Assembly: GCA_947683425.1 (NCBI GenBank)
Contig: CANTUQ010000051.1
Span: 868,001 to 932,000 of the forward strand
From: Excoecaria cochinchinensis
Taxonomy: Eukaryota > Streptophyta > Magnoliopsida > Malpighiales > Euphorbiaceae
Direction: 5' to 3'
DNA: 64,000 bases
Part shown: piece after piece, positions 23,573-34,500 of the stretch
Numbering within the stretch: the stretch's first letter is position 1
How the letters are laid out: each line of letters opens with the position of its first letter
The notes under the pieces: model-generated
What the model saw: the letters and a program-made list of their open reading frames with translations, nothing else
What the model was told of the DNA's origin: nothing
Database searches by the model: none
Translations under genes and position numbers: made by a program

Positions 23573-23833
23573 AGGAATTCAGCTAGAGGTGGTTCTTCTT
23601 CATCTTCGGGTAAGAGATCTAGAAACCCGCAAGATGAGCCAGCAGCTGGTTCAGCTTCTACAGGTAGAAGACAGGGTTCTGCCGTAGTATCTGGTTCTGG
23701 CAGATGTGGTAGATCTGATGTTATACCCGTTTGTGCGAATTGCAGCAAGGCTCACCGGGGTGAGTGTAGGTGCCTCGTTGGTGGATGTTTTAGATGTGGG
23801 AGCACCGAGCACCGTGTGGCTAGTTGTCCCTAG
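23573..23833 (+). pseudogene. gag: C2 nucleocapsid zinc knuckle
   Basis: Continuation of the Gag frame after the TGA. A Ser/Gly-rich linker leads to CANCSKAHRGEC and CFRCGSTEHRVASCP (about 23732-23830). The second box is a CX2CX4HX4C nucleic-acid-binding knuckle; the first is the extra CX2C half typical of these elements. It ends at a TAG at 23831. Confidence 0.88.
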
Positions 23834-25471
23834 ATGAGTGAGGATTCAGGACCTCAGAGAGGAGCTAGCAGAGTTGGATCGAATGCTTCTCGGGCTGCTA
23901 GAGGTAGAGGTAGAGGTAGAGGTCGAGGCGGTCGGCAAAGAGATGGAGCTATTTCTGAGACTGTTGAGCGTCCTCCCCAGGTTGCAACTAGAGCTTATGC
24001 TGTGAGAGCCAAAGAGGAGCAGGATGCGCCTGATGTTATTGCTGGTAAGTTTCTACTCCATGACACTGAATTGTATGCTCTAATTGACCCTGGTTCCACA
24101 CACTCATACTTGTGCACAGATAAAATTATCGATAAGTTGCATGTGGTTGATCAGTTAGATTATGAGATTTGTGTGACCAGTCCATTAGGGCATAGTGTCA
24201 GGGTGAGTAAAGTCTTTAGGAGTTGTCCTTTGATGGATGAGGGAGTTGTGCTTCCAGCAGATTTGATTGAGTTACCTTTCAGAGAGTTTGATCTGATTCT
24301 GGGTATGGACTGGTTGGGTAAGCATCGGGCTATAGTTGATTGCCATAGGAAGATAGTTGTGCTCCAGGATAGATGTCAGTCTCCTGTGTTTATGAAAGGT
24401 TTGGGTGCTAGTTCTTTGAATAATGTGATTTCTGCAATGCAAGCCAAGAGGTTTATCAGGAAAGGTTGTGAGGCTTTTCTAGCGGTAGTGTTGGATTCCA
24501 AGAGAGATCAAGTTCAAATTAAGGACATTCCTGTAGTGCGGGAATTTAGTGATGTGTTCCCGAGCGAGTTGCCTGGTTTGCCTCCTGAGAGAGAGGTCGA
24601 GTTGTCCATTGAGATTATGCTAGGTACCACACCTATTTTGAAAGCACCTTATCGGATGGCTCCTGTAGAGTTGAGGGAACTTAAAACTCAGTTACAAGAG
24701 CTATTGGATAAGGGGTTTATTCGACCTAGCATATCTCCTTGGGGAGCTCTAGTTCTGTTTGTCAAGAAGAAAGATAGATCTTTGCGGATGTGTATCGACT
24801 ATAGGCAGATTAATAAAGTCACAGTGAAGAATAGGTATCCGTTGCCTAGGATTGAGGATTTGTTTGATCAGCTTCGGGGTGCAGGTGTGTTCTCCAAGAT
24901 AGATCTTCGATCAGGGTACTATCAGCTTCGAGTTCAGGATGCAGATGTGGTTAAGACTGCTTTTCGGACTAGGTATGGCCACTCTGAGTTTCTTGTGATG
25001 CCGTTTGGTTTGACCAATGCTCCAGCGGCTTTTATGGATTTGATGAACCGTGCGTTTAGGCCATACTTAGATCGATTTGTAGTAGTGTTCATTGATGATA
25101 TCTTGGTGTATTCCAAGGATGAGAGTGAGCATGAGGAGCATCTCCGATTGGTTTTGCAGATGTTGAGAGAGCACCAGTTGTTTGCCAAGCTTAGCAAGTG
25201 TGATTTCTGGCTTCGAGAAGTATCATTCTTGGGTCACATTGTTTCAGCTAGGGGTATTCAGGTAGATCCGGCCAAGATTGAGGCGATTGTTGATTGGAAA
25301 GCGCCTAGAAATGTTCAGGAAGTGAGGAGTTTCCTTGGTTTAGCAGGGTATTATCGTCGTTTTGTTAAGGGCTTTTCTGTGATTGCCGCTCCGATGACTA
25401 GATTGTTGAGGAAAGGGGTCAGATTTGAGTGGTCAGATAGATGCCAGGGTTGTTTTGATCAGTTGAAGTAG
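23834..25471 (+). pseudogene. pol: C2 protease and reverse transcriptase
   Basis: 545 codons. An Arg/Gly-rich linker (residues 1-40) precedes an aspartic protease with ALIDPGSTHSYL, active Asp at residue 85 (24086). RT follows from about residue 270, with the FVKKKDRSLRMCIDYR and YPLPRIEDLFDQL blocks and the catalytic FIDDILVYS (Asp codons at 25094 and 25097). The thumb/connection ends at CQGCFDQLK. The RT copies element RNA into DNA in the particle. The closing TAG at 25469 fits a former CAG. Confidence 0.92.
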
Positions 25472-25783
25472 TTGCTTATTGAGGCTCCTATTCTTACTCA
25501 ACCCATCTCGGGTAAAGAGTTTATCATTTATAGTGATGCTTCGGGTGCTGGCCTTGGATGTGTTTTGATGCAAGAAGGTAAGGTTGTGGCTTATGCTTCT
25601 CGTCAGTTAAAGCCACATGAGAGGAACTATCTGACGCATGATCTTGAGTTTGCAGCTGTGATCTTTGCCTTGAAGATTTGGCGTCATTATCTTTATGGAG
25701 AAAAGTGTAGGATCTTTTCGGACCATAAGAGCTTGAAGTACTTCCTCACACAAAAAGAGTTGAACATGAGACAGCGTCGTTAG
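25472..25783 (+). pseudogene. pol: C2 RNase H
   Basis: 103 codons in the same frame. Contains YSDASGAGLGCVLMQ (first catalytic Asp), YASRQLKPHERNYLTHDLE (Glu region) and IFSDHKSLKYF (second Asp), the standard Ty3/gypsy RNase H that removes RNA from the RNA-DNA hybrid. It is closed by a TAG at 25781 where C1 has Trp in RQRRWLELF, so the stop fits TGG to TAG. Confidence 0.92.
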
Positions 25784-26866
25784 CTTGAGTTGTTTAAGGA
25801 CTACGACTGCATTATGGATTACCATCCTGGTAAGGCCAATGTAGTCGCTGATGCTTTGAGTCAGAAGTCAGTTTCAGCCTTGTTCCTGAGACGGTTCAGA
25901 TGGAGGTTTGATTCAGATGGGGCTTTGCTTGCTCAGTTGCGTGTGAAGCCTACCTTGAGACAGAGGATTGTGGATGCTCAGAGGGATGATACGAGACTTC
26001 AGCGGATTGTGCAAGAGGTCAGATCGGGTAAGCAGTCAGAGTTTTCAGTTCAGAATGAGGTGCTTATGTTCAGAGATCGCTTGTGTGTGCAAGAGTCTGA
26101 GGATTTGAGGAGACAGCTTATGAGTGAGGCGCATAGTATAGTTTTTACTGTGCATCCTGGCAGTGAGAAGATGTATCGAGACATGAAGCAGTTTTATTGG
26201 TGGTCTGGTATGAAGCGTGATATAGTGGATTTTGTGTCCAAGTGTTTGACTTGTCAGCAGGTCAAGGCAGAGCATCAGGTTCCCTCGGGATTGCTTACGC
26301 CTTTATCCATTCCTGAGTGGAAGTGGGATGATATCACCATGGACTTTGTTTCTGGTTTGCCTTTGACTCAGAAGAAGCATGACCCAGTTTGGGTAATAGT
26401 GGATCGGCTTACGAAGTCAGCTCACTTTCTGCCAGTTAGAGTGGACTACTCGATGGACAGATTGGCCAGTATCTATGTAGATGAGATAGTTCGGTTGCAT
26501 GGTGTGCCTTTATCCATAGTTTCAGACCGGGATCCGAGGTTTACTTCCAAGTTTTGGAAAGAGTTGCAGAGAGCTTTAGGCACCAAGTTGAACTTCAGTA
26601 CCGCATTTCATCCTCAGACAGATGGTCAGTCAGAGCGGGTCATTCAGATTCTGGAGGATGTGATGAGGGCTTGTGCCTTGGATTTTTCGAGTAGTTGGGA
26701 CAGATATGTATCACTGATGGAGTTTGCCTACAACAACAGTTTTCAGTCAAGCATCGGTATGTCACCATATGAGGCTTTGTATGGTCGTCAGTGTAGGACT
26801 CCGGTTTGTTGGACCGAGCTATCCGAGAGATCAGTGATTGGGCCAGACTTGGTTAGAGACACCTAA
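25784..26866 (+). pseudogene. pol: C2 integrase, zinc-binding and catalytic domains
   Basis: Begins in the linker LELFKDYDC and runs through an HHCC domain (HPGSEKMYRDMK ... CLTCQQVK) to the catalytic core: Asp in ITMDF (26342), Asp in SDRD (26525) and Glu in GQSERV (26633), with 35 residues between the last two. Integrase joins the DNA copy to the chromosome. It ends at a TAA (26864) within the linker to the chromodomain; the corresponding C1 position is Glu. Confidence 0.93.
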
Positions 26867-27439
26867 GATAAGATCAGAGTTGTGCAGCGAAATTTGAAGG
26901 CAGCCAAGGATCGACAAAAATCTTATGCCAACTTGAAGAGGAAAGACGTGCATTTTGAGATCGGGGACAAGGTTTTCCTTAAAGTTTCACCTTGGAGGAA
27001 AGTGCTTCGGTTTGGAAAGAAGGGTAAGCTTAGTCCTCGTTTCATTGGTCCTTATGAGATTTTGGCTAAGGTTGGACCTGTAGCCTATAGATTTGCGTTA
27101 CCGATGGAGTTAGCAAAGTTACACGATGTGTTCCATGTTTCGATGCTTTGTCGGTCCAGATCAAATCCTTCGCATGTTCTTTCGGTTCAGGATATTCAGG
27201 TTCAGCTAGATTTTTCCTATGATGAGGAACCGCGAGCTATTCTAGCCCTAGAGGTGAGACAATTGAGAAGTAAGCAGATCCCTTTGGTAAAAGTATTATG
27301 GATTCATCATGGAGTCGAGGAAGCGACTTGGGAACCGGAAGAGTCGATGAGAGCTCAGCATCCGCAGTTGTTCAGTTCAGGTGAGAATTTCGAGGACGAA
27401 ATTCCTATTAGTAGGGGAGAGTTGTCACACCCCATTTGA
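26867..27439 (+). pseudogene. pol: C2 integrase C-terminus with chromodomain
   Basis: About 190 codons. The GPY/F segment (LSPRFIGPYEI...VAYRFALP) is followed by KLHDVFHVSML and a chromodomain near the end (PLVKVLWIHHGVEEATWEPEE). Chromodomains guide chromovirus integration to marked chromatin. The last codons overlap the polypurine tract and the first 17 bases of the 3' LTR. Confidence 0.92.
27404..27422 (+). promoter_or_regulatory. Polypurine tract of C2
   Basis: AGTAGGGGAGAGT directly precedes the LTR start TGTCACACC. Upstream at about 27386-27406 is the GAATTTCGAGGACGAAATTC box also seen in G and H. Confidence 0.8.
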
Positions 27440-29959
27440 CCCCTAGTAAAATGAGCCTGTCTGTGTGAGCATGCATTTGTATGTGTTCAGCATATCATAA
27501 GTGTATTTTAGTAAAATGCATGTTTTTGGGGTTTTGTTAGTATGTGGGTGCATATATATGGCATTAGGGTGTGAATTATTTGGGTAACAGTTGTGTGCAA
27601 TTGAGCATATCATTTTATGGTGTTTTAAGTTGGGATATGCTTGTGTGTGTGTGTTCATACCATTGTAGGGTGTGCATTAGTTGGGAGTGTATTAGGTGTG
27701 TGTAGTGCATGTTAGTTTGGTGTGAGTGGTTAGCTTCACCAATAGGCAATGGACACATGCTTAGGGCAAAGAAAAGAAAAAAAAAAAGGAAAGAAAGAAA
27801 GGAAATTGGCAGATTCACGTTTCCTTCTTCACTCACCTTCTTCTTCTTCATTTTCTTCATTCTAAGAATTGTATTGAGGATTCAAGACTTTATTGGTGAA
27901 GTTAATCATCTCTTTGCATCTTCTTTGGTAAGTAATTGTATCTTTCTCATTTTGTTCTCCCATTTGTTTCATCATCTTCTTCTTTGGGTTTAGATTTAAC
28001 TTAGGGTTCTTATTTTGGTTGTTCTTGGTGTGTTGATTGTTAGTTGATCTCCCTCGCGATCCAAAGGGCAAGGAAATTGCTGGACCTAGTGGAGCTAAGT
28101 GATTGAAGCTTAGAATCTCAGGTTTGGTATTTTTGCTTGTGGATTGTGCTTGATTTTAACTTACTGTAAATTTCTAGGGTTTATGTTCTTGAATGTGGTT
28201 ATGTATGATTTTGGTTGTGATGAGTGTTGAATTAAGTTGTTTATATGTCATTTTGATGCTTGAATGATCTTCTGGAAGGTAAGAACTGATTTGTGTGATT
28301 TTAATTCAAGTTTGGAGTTGATTTCTGTGTTCTGGGAAAATTCTGGAAAACTTGAAAATCGTGTTACTGTAGAAAATTCCTGTTTTGCTGTGTCTGTCGT
28401 GTGACTACCAAAGAAGAGAGGCAAGTCACGAGACGTGACTCCCAATCATAACTCGTGACCTGCCAGAAGGAAGCTAGTCACGAGTTGTGACTGCCTGTAA
28501 CAACTCGTGACCAGCCAAGAGGAAGGCAGTCACGAGGCGTGACTCCCAGTCATGACTCGTGACCGGCCTGAGACAGTCACGCGTGACCAGCCCTAATGAA
28601 GCCAGTCATGAGACGTGACTCCCAGTCACGACTCGTGACCAGCGAGAGACAGAGGCATGTCACGTCGCGTGACCAGCAAAGGAGGAAGCCAGTCACGAGA
28701 CGTGACTCCCAGTCACGACTCGTGACCAGCCTTGTGAGGAGGCCAGTCACGAGTTGTGATGCCAGTCACGACTCGTGACCAACCAACCTCGTCTGTTACC
28801 CTGTTCGGCCCATTTTCGGAAATTTTCCCAGTTTTAACTCAAAAATGAATTCCGTAATTCTTCCAAATGGACTTATATTGCTGTATGATGCATTTCATAC
28901 TTTTATATGCTTTGATATGAGTGATACCAGGATTCTTCACATGAATTATATGTTATATTCTGAAATATGATTTGAATGACGCATAACCTGCTAGAGTCAA
29001 GTAAGTGGATAGTTAGGCATGCCTAATAGAGTCTTTTAGCTGCAGCCCTTTGTTTCGTTTGGACCCCGATCAGGTCCCCGTTTGGTTCCTCGCGAACCCT
29101 TTATGTATAAGGATCTTCTTTAAGGTCCCTTTTGAAAATGATTTGTGAAAGTTAAAAGTATATTGTTTTCTCGATTCGTACCCATAAGGTACTGTCTGTA
29201 ATTGGCTCGTACCCGTAAAGTACTGTTTGTACACTCATTATCCACTACCCAGAGTCAGCTGGTGTTCTTTTGGTGTTCGATTAGTTTGCTCTACTCCTAT
29301 CACTATATATATATGTAATATCTGTATGAGTATTTTGATGAAATTTATGTTCAACTAATATGGAAATGGATATGAATCTGAGATGCAGAATGTATGGCTT
29401 TAAATTGTGAACATGATCTTATGAATTATGTTATGAACTATTGCATTTTGCCATTGTGAATGTGATATGCCTTGACGACCATTGTGAATGGTCGTTCATA
29501 TTTTATGTGTGTTTCCCTACTAAGCGTTTATCGCTTAGCATGGTGTTTTTACCCGTGCAGGTGCAGAAGGAGTTTTGCTTTGAGAGAGTCGCCGCCGGCA
29601 AGCCAACACAGAAGGTTTTAGTGTAGGGCTCAGTTTTGTAATCTTTAATGATTCTTTTTGTCTGAACTCTCCTGTATCAGGTTTGTTATAGCTTCCGCTC
29701 TTGTACGTATATTTTTGGTTATGTAATATCTTTTATTTCAGCTAGTTGATCAGAACATTATTGTAATACTTTATTATATTAATGCATGATCAGCTATGGT
29801 GTTTTTTTCCTTTAAAGTTTTTAATTATCCTGTATTTCAGTATGTATGGTATGAATGAATGTATGTTTTGCTTTGTATCTGTTTGGTGGTACCTTTGCTC
29901 ATACGGCATCTCACTCCTTATCGGATGGGATCGCCTACGTATGGGTAGGGGGTGTTACA
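27423..29959 (+). mobile_element. 3' LTR of chromovirus C2, complete
   Basis: 2537 bases, TGTCACACCCC to TGTTACA. Order of landmarks: GA-rich then CT-rich stretch (27770-27860), GGTAAGT near 27928, GAAGGTAAGA near 28276, palindrome array (28410-28790), TTAGGCATGCCTAA and the hairpin series (29010-29225), AATGG and TAAGCG hairpins (about 29479-29540), TGCAG at 29556-29560, and the conserved CGTATGGGTAGGGGGTG end. It abuts the T2 LTR fragment at 29960. Confidence 0.93.
28410..28790. repeat. GTCACGA/TCGTGAC palindrome array (C2 3' LTR)
   Basis: Exact GTCACGACTCGTGAC at 28625-28639, 28712-28726 and 28765-28779, with many one- or two-base variants. It is one near-copy longer than the array in the 5' LTR (28690-28712 has no counterpart at 21435), so the arrays changed length after insertion. 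Confidence 0.88.
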
Positions 29960-32233
29960 CTCTTTTCCAGGATGGTTGGTTTGAAAAACCGGGATTTGGC
30001 ATGGGATTTGGTAGGAAATAATCTAATCATGTCAAATTGCATTTAAGGAGTTGAAAAAGGAGAACAAGGGAGAGGCCATTATTGGAGTGAACAAAAGAAG
30101 AAAATAAAAAGAAAAGAACACAAAAAAAAAAAAGATCGAGAGAAAATAGGGAGAAAGAAGAGAAAAACTGAAGAAAAACATACTGTGAGCTTGATCTGGA
30201 GAGCAAAAAGAGGAAAAGAGAGTGAAGGATACATCACCTTTTAAGTGTTGGTTTTTGTTTTTAAACTTATTATTCCACTGGAACTTTTAAAAGTTCTGTT
30301 TTTAACTTTCAATCCAAGAAAAGCAACGAGGAAATCACACACTGCCTTTGCAAATCAAAGATCAAGAATTTTAGGGTAAACACTTACTAATCATCTCATT
30401 TCTATTTTCTTTTCATTTTCTTTCATTTGTTTATTTTTATTATTGTTCTTTGTTGAACCAGTAGGTTTACACTTTGTATATATTATATGTATTCTATATA
30501 TTATTTATTTGTTTCTTTATCTTGTTGATCACGTGTTTATGCTTGATGTGAACAATGAGTATGGGTGTAGTTTTATCATGCATATTTTGGGGGTTTATCG
30601 ACACATGCCTGAGCTATTATAGTCCCTCTATTTGCCCCTGTTCCTTTTTTCCTTTTCTTTTGTTTTTATGTTTCATGCATTGTAAGCTCCATTTTGGTTC
30701 TAAATATTTTTGTTGCATGTTATTTTATGATATATATGTTGGTGGAGGCTTAAAAATAAAAATCAGTGTTTTGCGTTAGAACAGGGGCTGATTTGCGTAA
30801 CAGAGCAAAAGCACAGCTGTGTTTTGTAAGAAACATAACTGTGTTTCTGCATGGCGTGCATTTTATTTGAAAAGCACAGCTGTGCTTTCGCAAAAAAACA
30901 GTTGTGTTTTTCACGCAGCTTGGCTCCTGCGCATTCCTTATTTCTCTTTCTCTCGCCTTTCTTTCTTTCGTTTTTGCGCCGCTTGTTGTCCCATTGTGAA
31001 AACACAGCCGTGTTTTTTATGAAAACACAGCTGTGTTTTCTTCTCTTCTCCCCTTTTTATTTTTTCATTTCTATATGCATTATATTTATTCCATTTATTT
31101 TCTTCCATTAATTAATGCATCCGTTTTATAGTTAATTCATTCCATTAAATTAATTGTTCATATTTATTTGGTTTATTTAATTATTATTTGATTTATTATT
31201 TATTTATTCAATTATTTCTTATTTAATTATTATTTAATTTATTTCACTAACATTCTGTTTTATTTTGTGTTTTATTTGCCTCCAAAAATTATTTATTTGT
31301 GCGAGTTACACACTTGAGCTCGGGTTGGAGGTTCGGGAGATTAGAGGCCATCCATTTTAGAGTTTGCCCTTTTAATTTTTGTATTTATTATTTATTTTAT
31401 TCTTTTTGTGTGTTGCATGTGAAAAATATTTTATTAATTGCTCGAATCATAGAAAATCACATTTTTTATATAACTAATAACTTGTGAATTTTTATTAATA
31501 AAATGGACCAATGTCCTATTTTAGCCAATAAAACCTCACTTTCAAATGGAGAACTTAGTTTTCTTAAAATGGGATCACTCATCCCGATTATCTCAATAAA
31601 TATCTTAAAAATAGTTCTTCAATTTTTTCTAATAAATAAAAAGGAACCAATGTTCCTAAAATTCATGACCCGATTTATGTATGTTGCATTTTAATTTCTT
31701 TCATATGTTTATTTACTTGTTTATTTTTATTTATTTATTTACTTTTATTTGGGGGATTGTTCTGTCCCAACTTTTATTTATTTATTTCCATTATTTATTT
31801 GGGGGATTGTTCTGTCCCACTTTATTTATTTTTGTAATTTATTTATTTATTTACCACTTTCCAATGTGAATGGATGCGCTTTTAAAATTTATTACACAAT
31901 CACGTGAGATGAGAGATAGAATTTAGATTTCTTAATAACTCATTTATAAAACCTAAGTCATTAATAAGAGTGAAGTTCCAAACACCTTATCTGGTTTAGA
32001 CAAATAGAGGTCAGAGAAGTCTCCCAATTTCTTGTAAATTGGGTGGCGACTCCAAAATACCTCAAAAGGTGCCTAAAGGCATTATAGGTCTAGATCCTCC
32101 TTTCCAATGTTCGATTGGGAAGGAGGCATCCAAGATGGCTCATGATACCCAAGATCATAAAGACGTGAACCGATCCCTCTAGCCCCAAAAGGCGGGCTCA
32201 AAGAGGGCCATGTTGGTTCCGGCGCGCGTCACA
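29960..32233 (+). mobile_element. 5' LTR of Tat element T2, truncated
   Basis: Matches the T2 3' LTR from about 56010 to its end and finishes GGCGCGCGTCACA at 32233. The first ~465 bases are missing, replaced by C2, whose 3' LTR ends at 29959. It contains the CACAGCTGTG palindrome cluster (30805-31045), a duplicated TTTGGGGGATTGTTCTGTCCCA segment (about 31750-31820) and CCAATTTCTTGTAAATTGGG. A ~210-base sample at 31500-31710 shows about seven differences from the 3' LTR. Confidence 0.9.
30805..31045. repeat. CACAGCTGTG palindrome cluster (T2 5' LTR)
   Basis: Perfect palindromes AAAGCACAGCTGTGCTTT (30871-30888) and AAAACACAGCTGTGTTTT (31022-31039), with near copies at 30807-30825, about 30828-30846 and 31000-31018. 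The spacers between copies are unrelated. Confidence 0.88.
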
Positions 32234-32252
32234 GTGGCGACTGCACTGAGGA
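32234..32252 (+). promoter_or_regulatory. Primer binding site of T2
   Basis: GTGGCGACTGCACTGAGGA begins right after the LTR end. T1 has GTGGCGACTTCACTGGGTA in the same place. It resembles the tRNA-Arg-type site I recall for Ogre/Tat elements; the tRNA was not verified. Confidence 0.7.
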
Positions 32253-33170
32253 TGATCGAAACTTCACTTCGAAAGTGACTTAAGTTAAAACTATAATTGA
32301 GTTATTAAGAATCAAAAATTCTATTTCTTATTGAAATTGCACTACATACATTAGAGCCTTAGATTATGCTAGTTGGTCCCTTATCTACCTCGGTGCATTC
32401 CCAAAACACGACCCTACTTTCACTCATTGTAGGGAAGTGCTCGGGATAATCACCAGCCCAAGCCTTATACCATTTTTGGTATATCAAATGGAGACCCGAT
32501 CGGTCGCTATACTCATGATGAGCTAGACCTGTTGGCAGGGACCATGCTTGGGTAGCCCTAAAGTAACACAACCTTTTGACCAAAGCCCATGTAATGACAA
32601 TAGATAGTTCCAATAGGTGAAATGTACCATAATACTGTGCTTACTATTTGGGCCGTCATATATTGGACAAAATCAATCAAATTAAATGACCTTCATCAAA
32701 GGCTTTCATGCCCCAGTGGGCCCATTTTAATTTAGGTGAATTGTTTAAATACATAATGGCTAAACACCCATATGAATGTACATTAGGCTAGAGTTGTTAT
32801 GTTGCCAGTTTTTACCGTGCATTATATGTGTCCAATGGGTTCCCTGTTAACCCTTGGATAAAGTCCACCTAGGAGAGAGACTGCACGACCCCGTGTGTGG
32901 GAGAAATAAGGTCAGAAGAATCTATATGCTTGCATGTGTTTGTCTATGCTGCACCAACACGACCATGCATTGCACTTCAAGTCATGCATCATCCTAACAG
33001 AGGTATGTTTTGCAGCCATCATAGATTCACCCAGGTGCTTTAGAGGTCCCGACGGTTGATTAAAAAAGGTTTCACTTTTGGGATTATCAGAGTTGGCTTC
33101 AGATCAGAGTTCAGATTCCTTTTCAAAGGGTAGTGAGATTTTGTCTTCTGAGTCATGAGCTAAAGCAAGT
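32253..33170 (+). other. Leader of T2
   Basis: Untranslated leader between the primer binding site and Gag, related to the T1 and T3 leaders (for example CATTTGATATA/GGAGACCCGATCGGTC near 32490 and CCCCGTGTGTGGG near 32890). No convincing frame is present; the extra ORF1 of classic Ogre elements is not seen here. Confidence 0.65.
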
Positions 33171-34500
33171 ATGTCTAACCCAGCGAGTGGTTCTGATGCA
33201 ACTAGGGCAATGATTGCTGAGGAAGTAGGGAAGAGAATGGAGGAATTTGAGGCCCGTATGATGGCGATGATAGGCAACCTTGCCACTACCTTAGCCCCAC
33301 TGGCTGGGCAACAGGCTGCTGCTCCAGCTAGGGAGCAAGAAGAACAAGGGGTTGCTAGAGAGGATCCCCCGGCTGCGGTTGACCCACCTGTAGTTGAGCC
33401 AAGAGTGCCAGTGCCTGTTGAGTCGAGGGAAGGCCCAAAATCTATGGTTGACCTATGGGATGAGCAGGTAAAATAGACGGTAGTGAAGGGAAAATCGCCT
33501 AAGTTAGAAGATGCAATGTGGAGGAAAATGGAGGAAAGATTTGAAGCTATGACAAGAATGTTGAAGGTAGGAGGAGGGATGAATCCCGAGGATCGAGAAC
33601 TGGATAGTGATGATCTAATACCTCAGAACTTCAAAATGCCTGATATTTCTAAATTCAATGGCACTTCTGATCCCACTGCACACATAAAGCAGTACTCGTT
33701 GGTGATGAAGGGTACTACACTAACTAAGAGACAAAAGGTTGATTATTTTTATCTGAGCTTAACCGGCTCGGCAGTGGATTGGTACCATGGGCTAGATCGA
33801 AGGACAAAGGAGGGTTGGGATTTGTTGACAGAGGAGTTCCTCAGACAATACGATTGTAGTACGAGAATAGAGGTAACTCTGAAGGATTTGGAGCTATTGC
33901 AGCAAAGGGCGAGGGATTCTTTTCATGAATACCTCACTCGGTGGAGAAACCGAGTTATGGAGATGAAGCGCAAACCAGATACTCAAGACCAGATTTGCTT
34001 GTTCATAAAAAATGCGAGCCCGTATTTAAGAGATGGATTAAAGATGAAGGGATTAAGAGACTGGGAGTCTTTGAAGGATATCGCTATTGAGGCTAAGGTG
34101 AGTACCTTTTGAGGAAGGCCAATAGTGAAGCTTATGCCAAGAGGGTTTATGCTAAACAAGGGGCTAGTAGTGGAAATCGAAGTGGTAAAACGGCTGAGGT
34201 ATCGGCAACCGGCGTAAGTCAGAGGCACTTCTCGAATTTGGGCTGGCCTTTGTCGTGGGTATTGAAGAGGTTGATGAAGGAGGGAAAGCTCCAACCATTG
34301 CCACCCAGGCCAGCTAGAAATCAAGGGCAGCCGGGGCATAAAGAGAATGAATACTGTGCTTTTCATCAACATACGGGGCATTTAACGGACAACTGTACAA
34401 TGCTGAGGTACCGAATTCAGGATCTAATAGATAGTGAATAGATCACCGACCCTCAGCGGAGAGAGGGCAAGAAGAAATCCAATTATAATGCCGTGCCACC
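33171..34500 (+). pseudogene. gag: Tat Gag (element T2), broken
   Basis: The frame opens at ATG 33171 (MSNPASGSDATRAMIAEEV) with a Pro/Ala-rich region and meets a TAG at 33474. It continues in frame from 33483 with the retrotransposon Gag domain (PDISKFNGTSDPTAHIKQY, then WYHGL, EEFLRQYD and FHEYLTRWRNRV). A one-base loss in a run of T at about 34107-34110 shifts the frame. The second part (34109-34441) has the basic YAKRVYAK region, LSWVLKRLMKEG and a C-x2-H...GH...C finger (YCAFHQHTGHLTDNC) characteristic of Tat Gag. Stop at 34439 (TAG). Gag would package the RNA genome. Confidence 0.88.

Larger units (their letters stand above)
22817..27439 (+). pseudogene. gag-pol: Chromovirus Gag-Pol polyprotein (element C2), one frame with five stops
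   Basis: A single frame of 1541 codons runs from the ATG at 22817 into the 3' LTR with no frameshift, interrupted only by stops at 23570 (TGA), 23831, 25469 and 25781 (TAG) and 26864 (TAA). Domains in order: Gag, zinc knuckle, protease, RT, RNase H, integrase, chromodomain. The ATG follows the primer binding site by about 110 bases and resembles the start of C1 Gag. Ty3/gypsy chromoviruses with one fused Gag-Pol frame are common in plants; the combination of protease IDPGS, integrase and a C-terminal chromodomain suggests the Tekay/Del or a neighbouring clade. Domains are given separately below. Confidence 0.93.

Noticed and set aside
28410..28790. Palindrome array as terminal repeats of a MITE or other DNA transposon
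   Set aside because: Many copies rather than two ends, no target duplication, and always the same place within the LTR.
31299..31487. Frame starting MRVTHLSSGWRFG, found again at 57406-57594
   Set aside because: Duplicated only because both lie in the T2 LTRs; short, with no domain.
34107..34112. Gag frame change in T2 as programmed frameshifting
   Set aside because: A one-base loss in a T run with no slippery heptamer or downstream structure evident; other frame breaks nearby point to decay or a sequencing slip.
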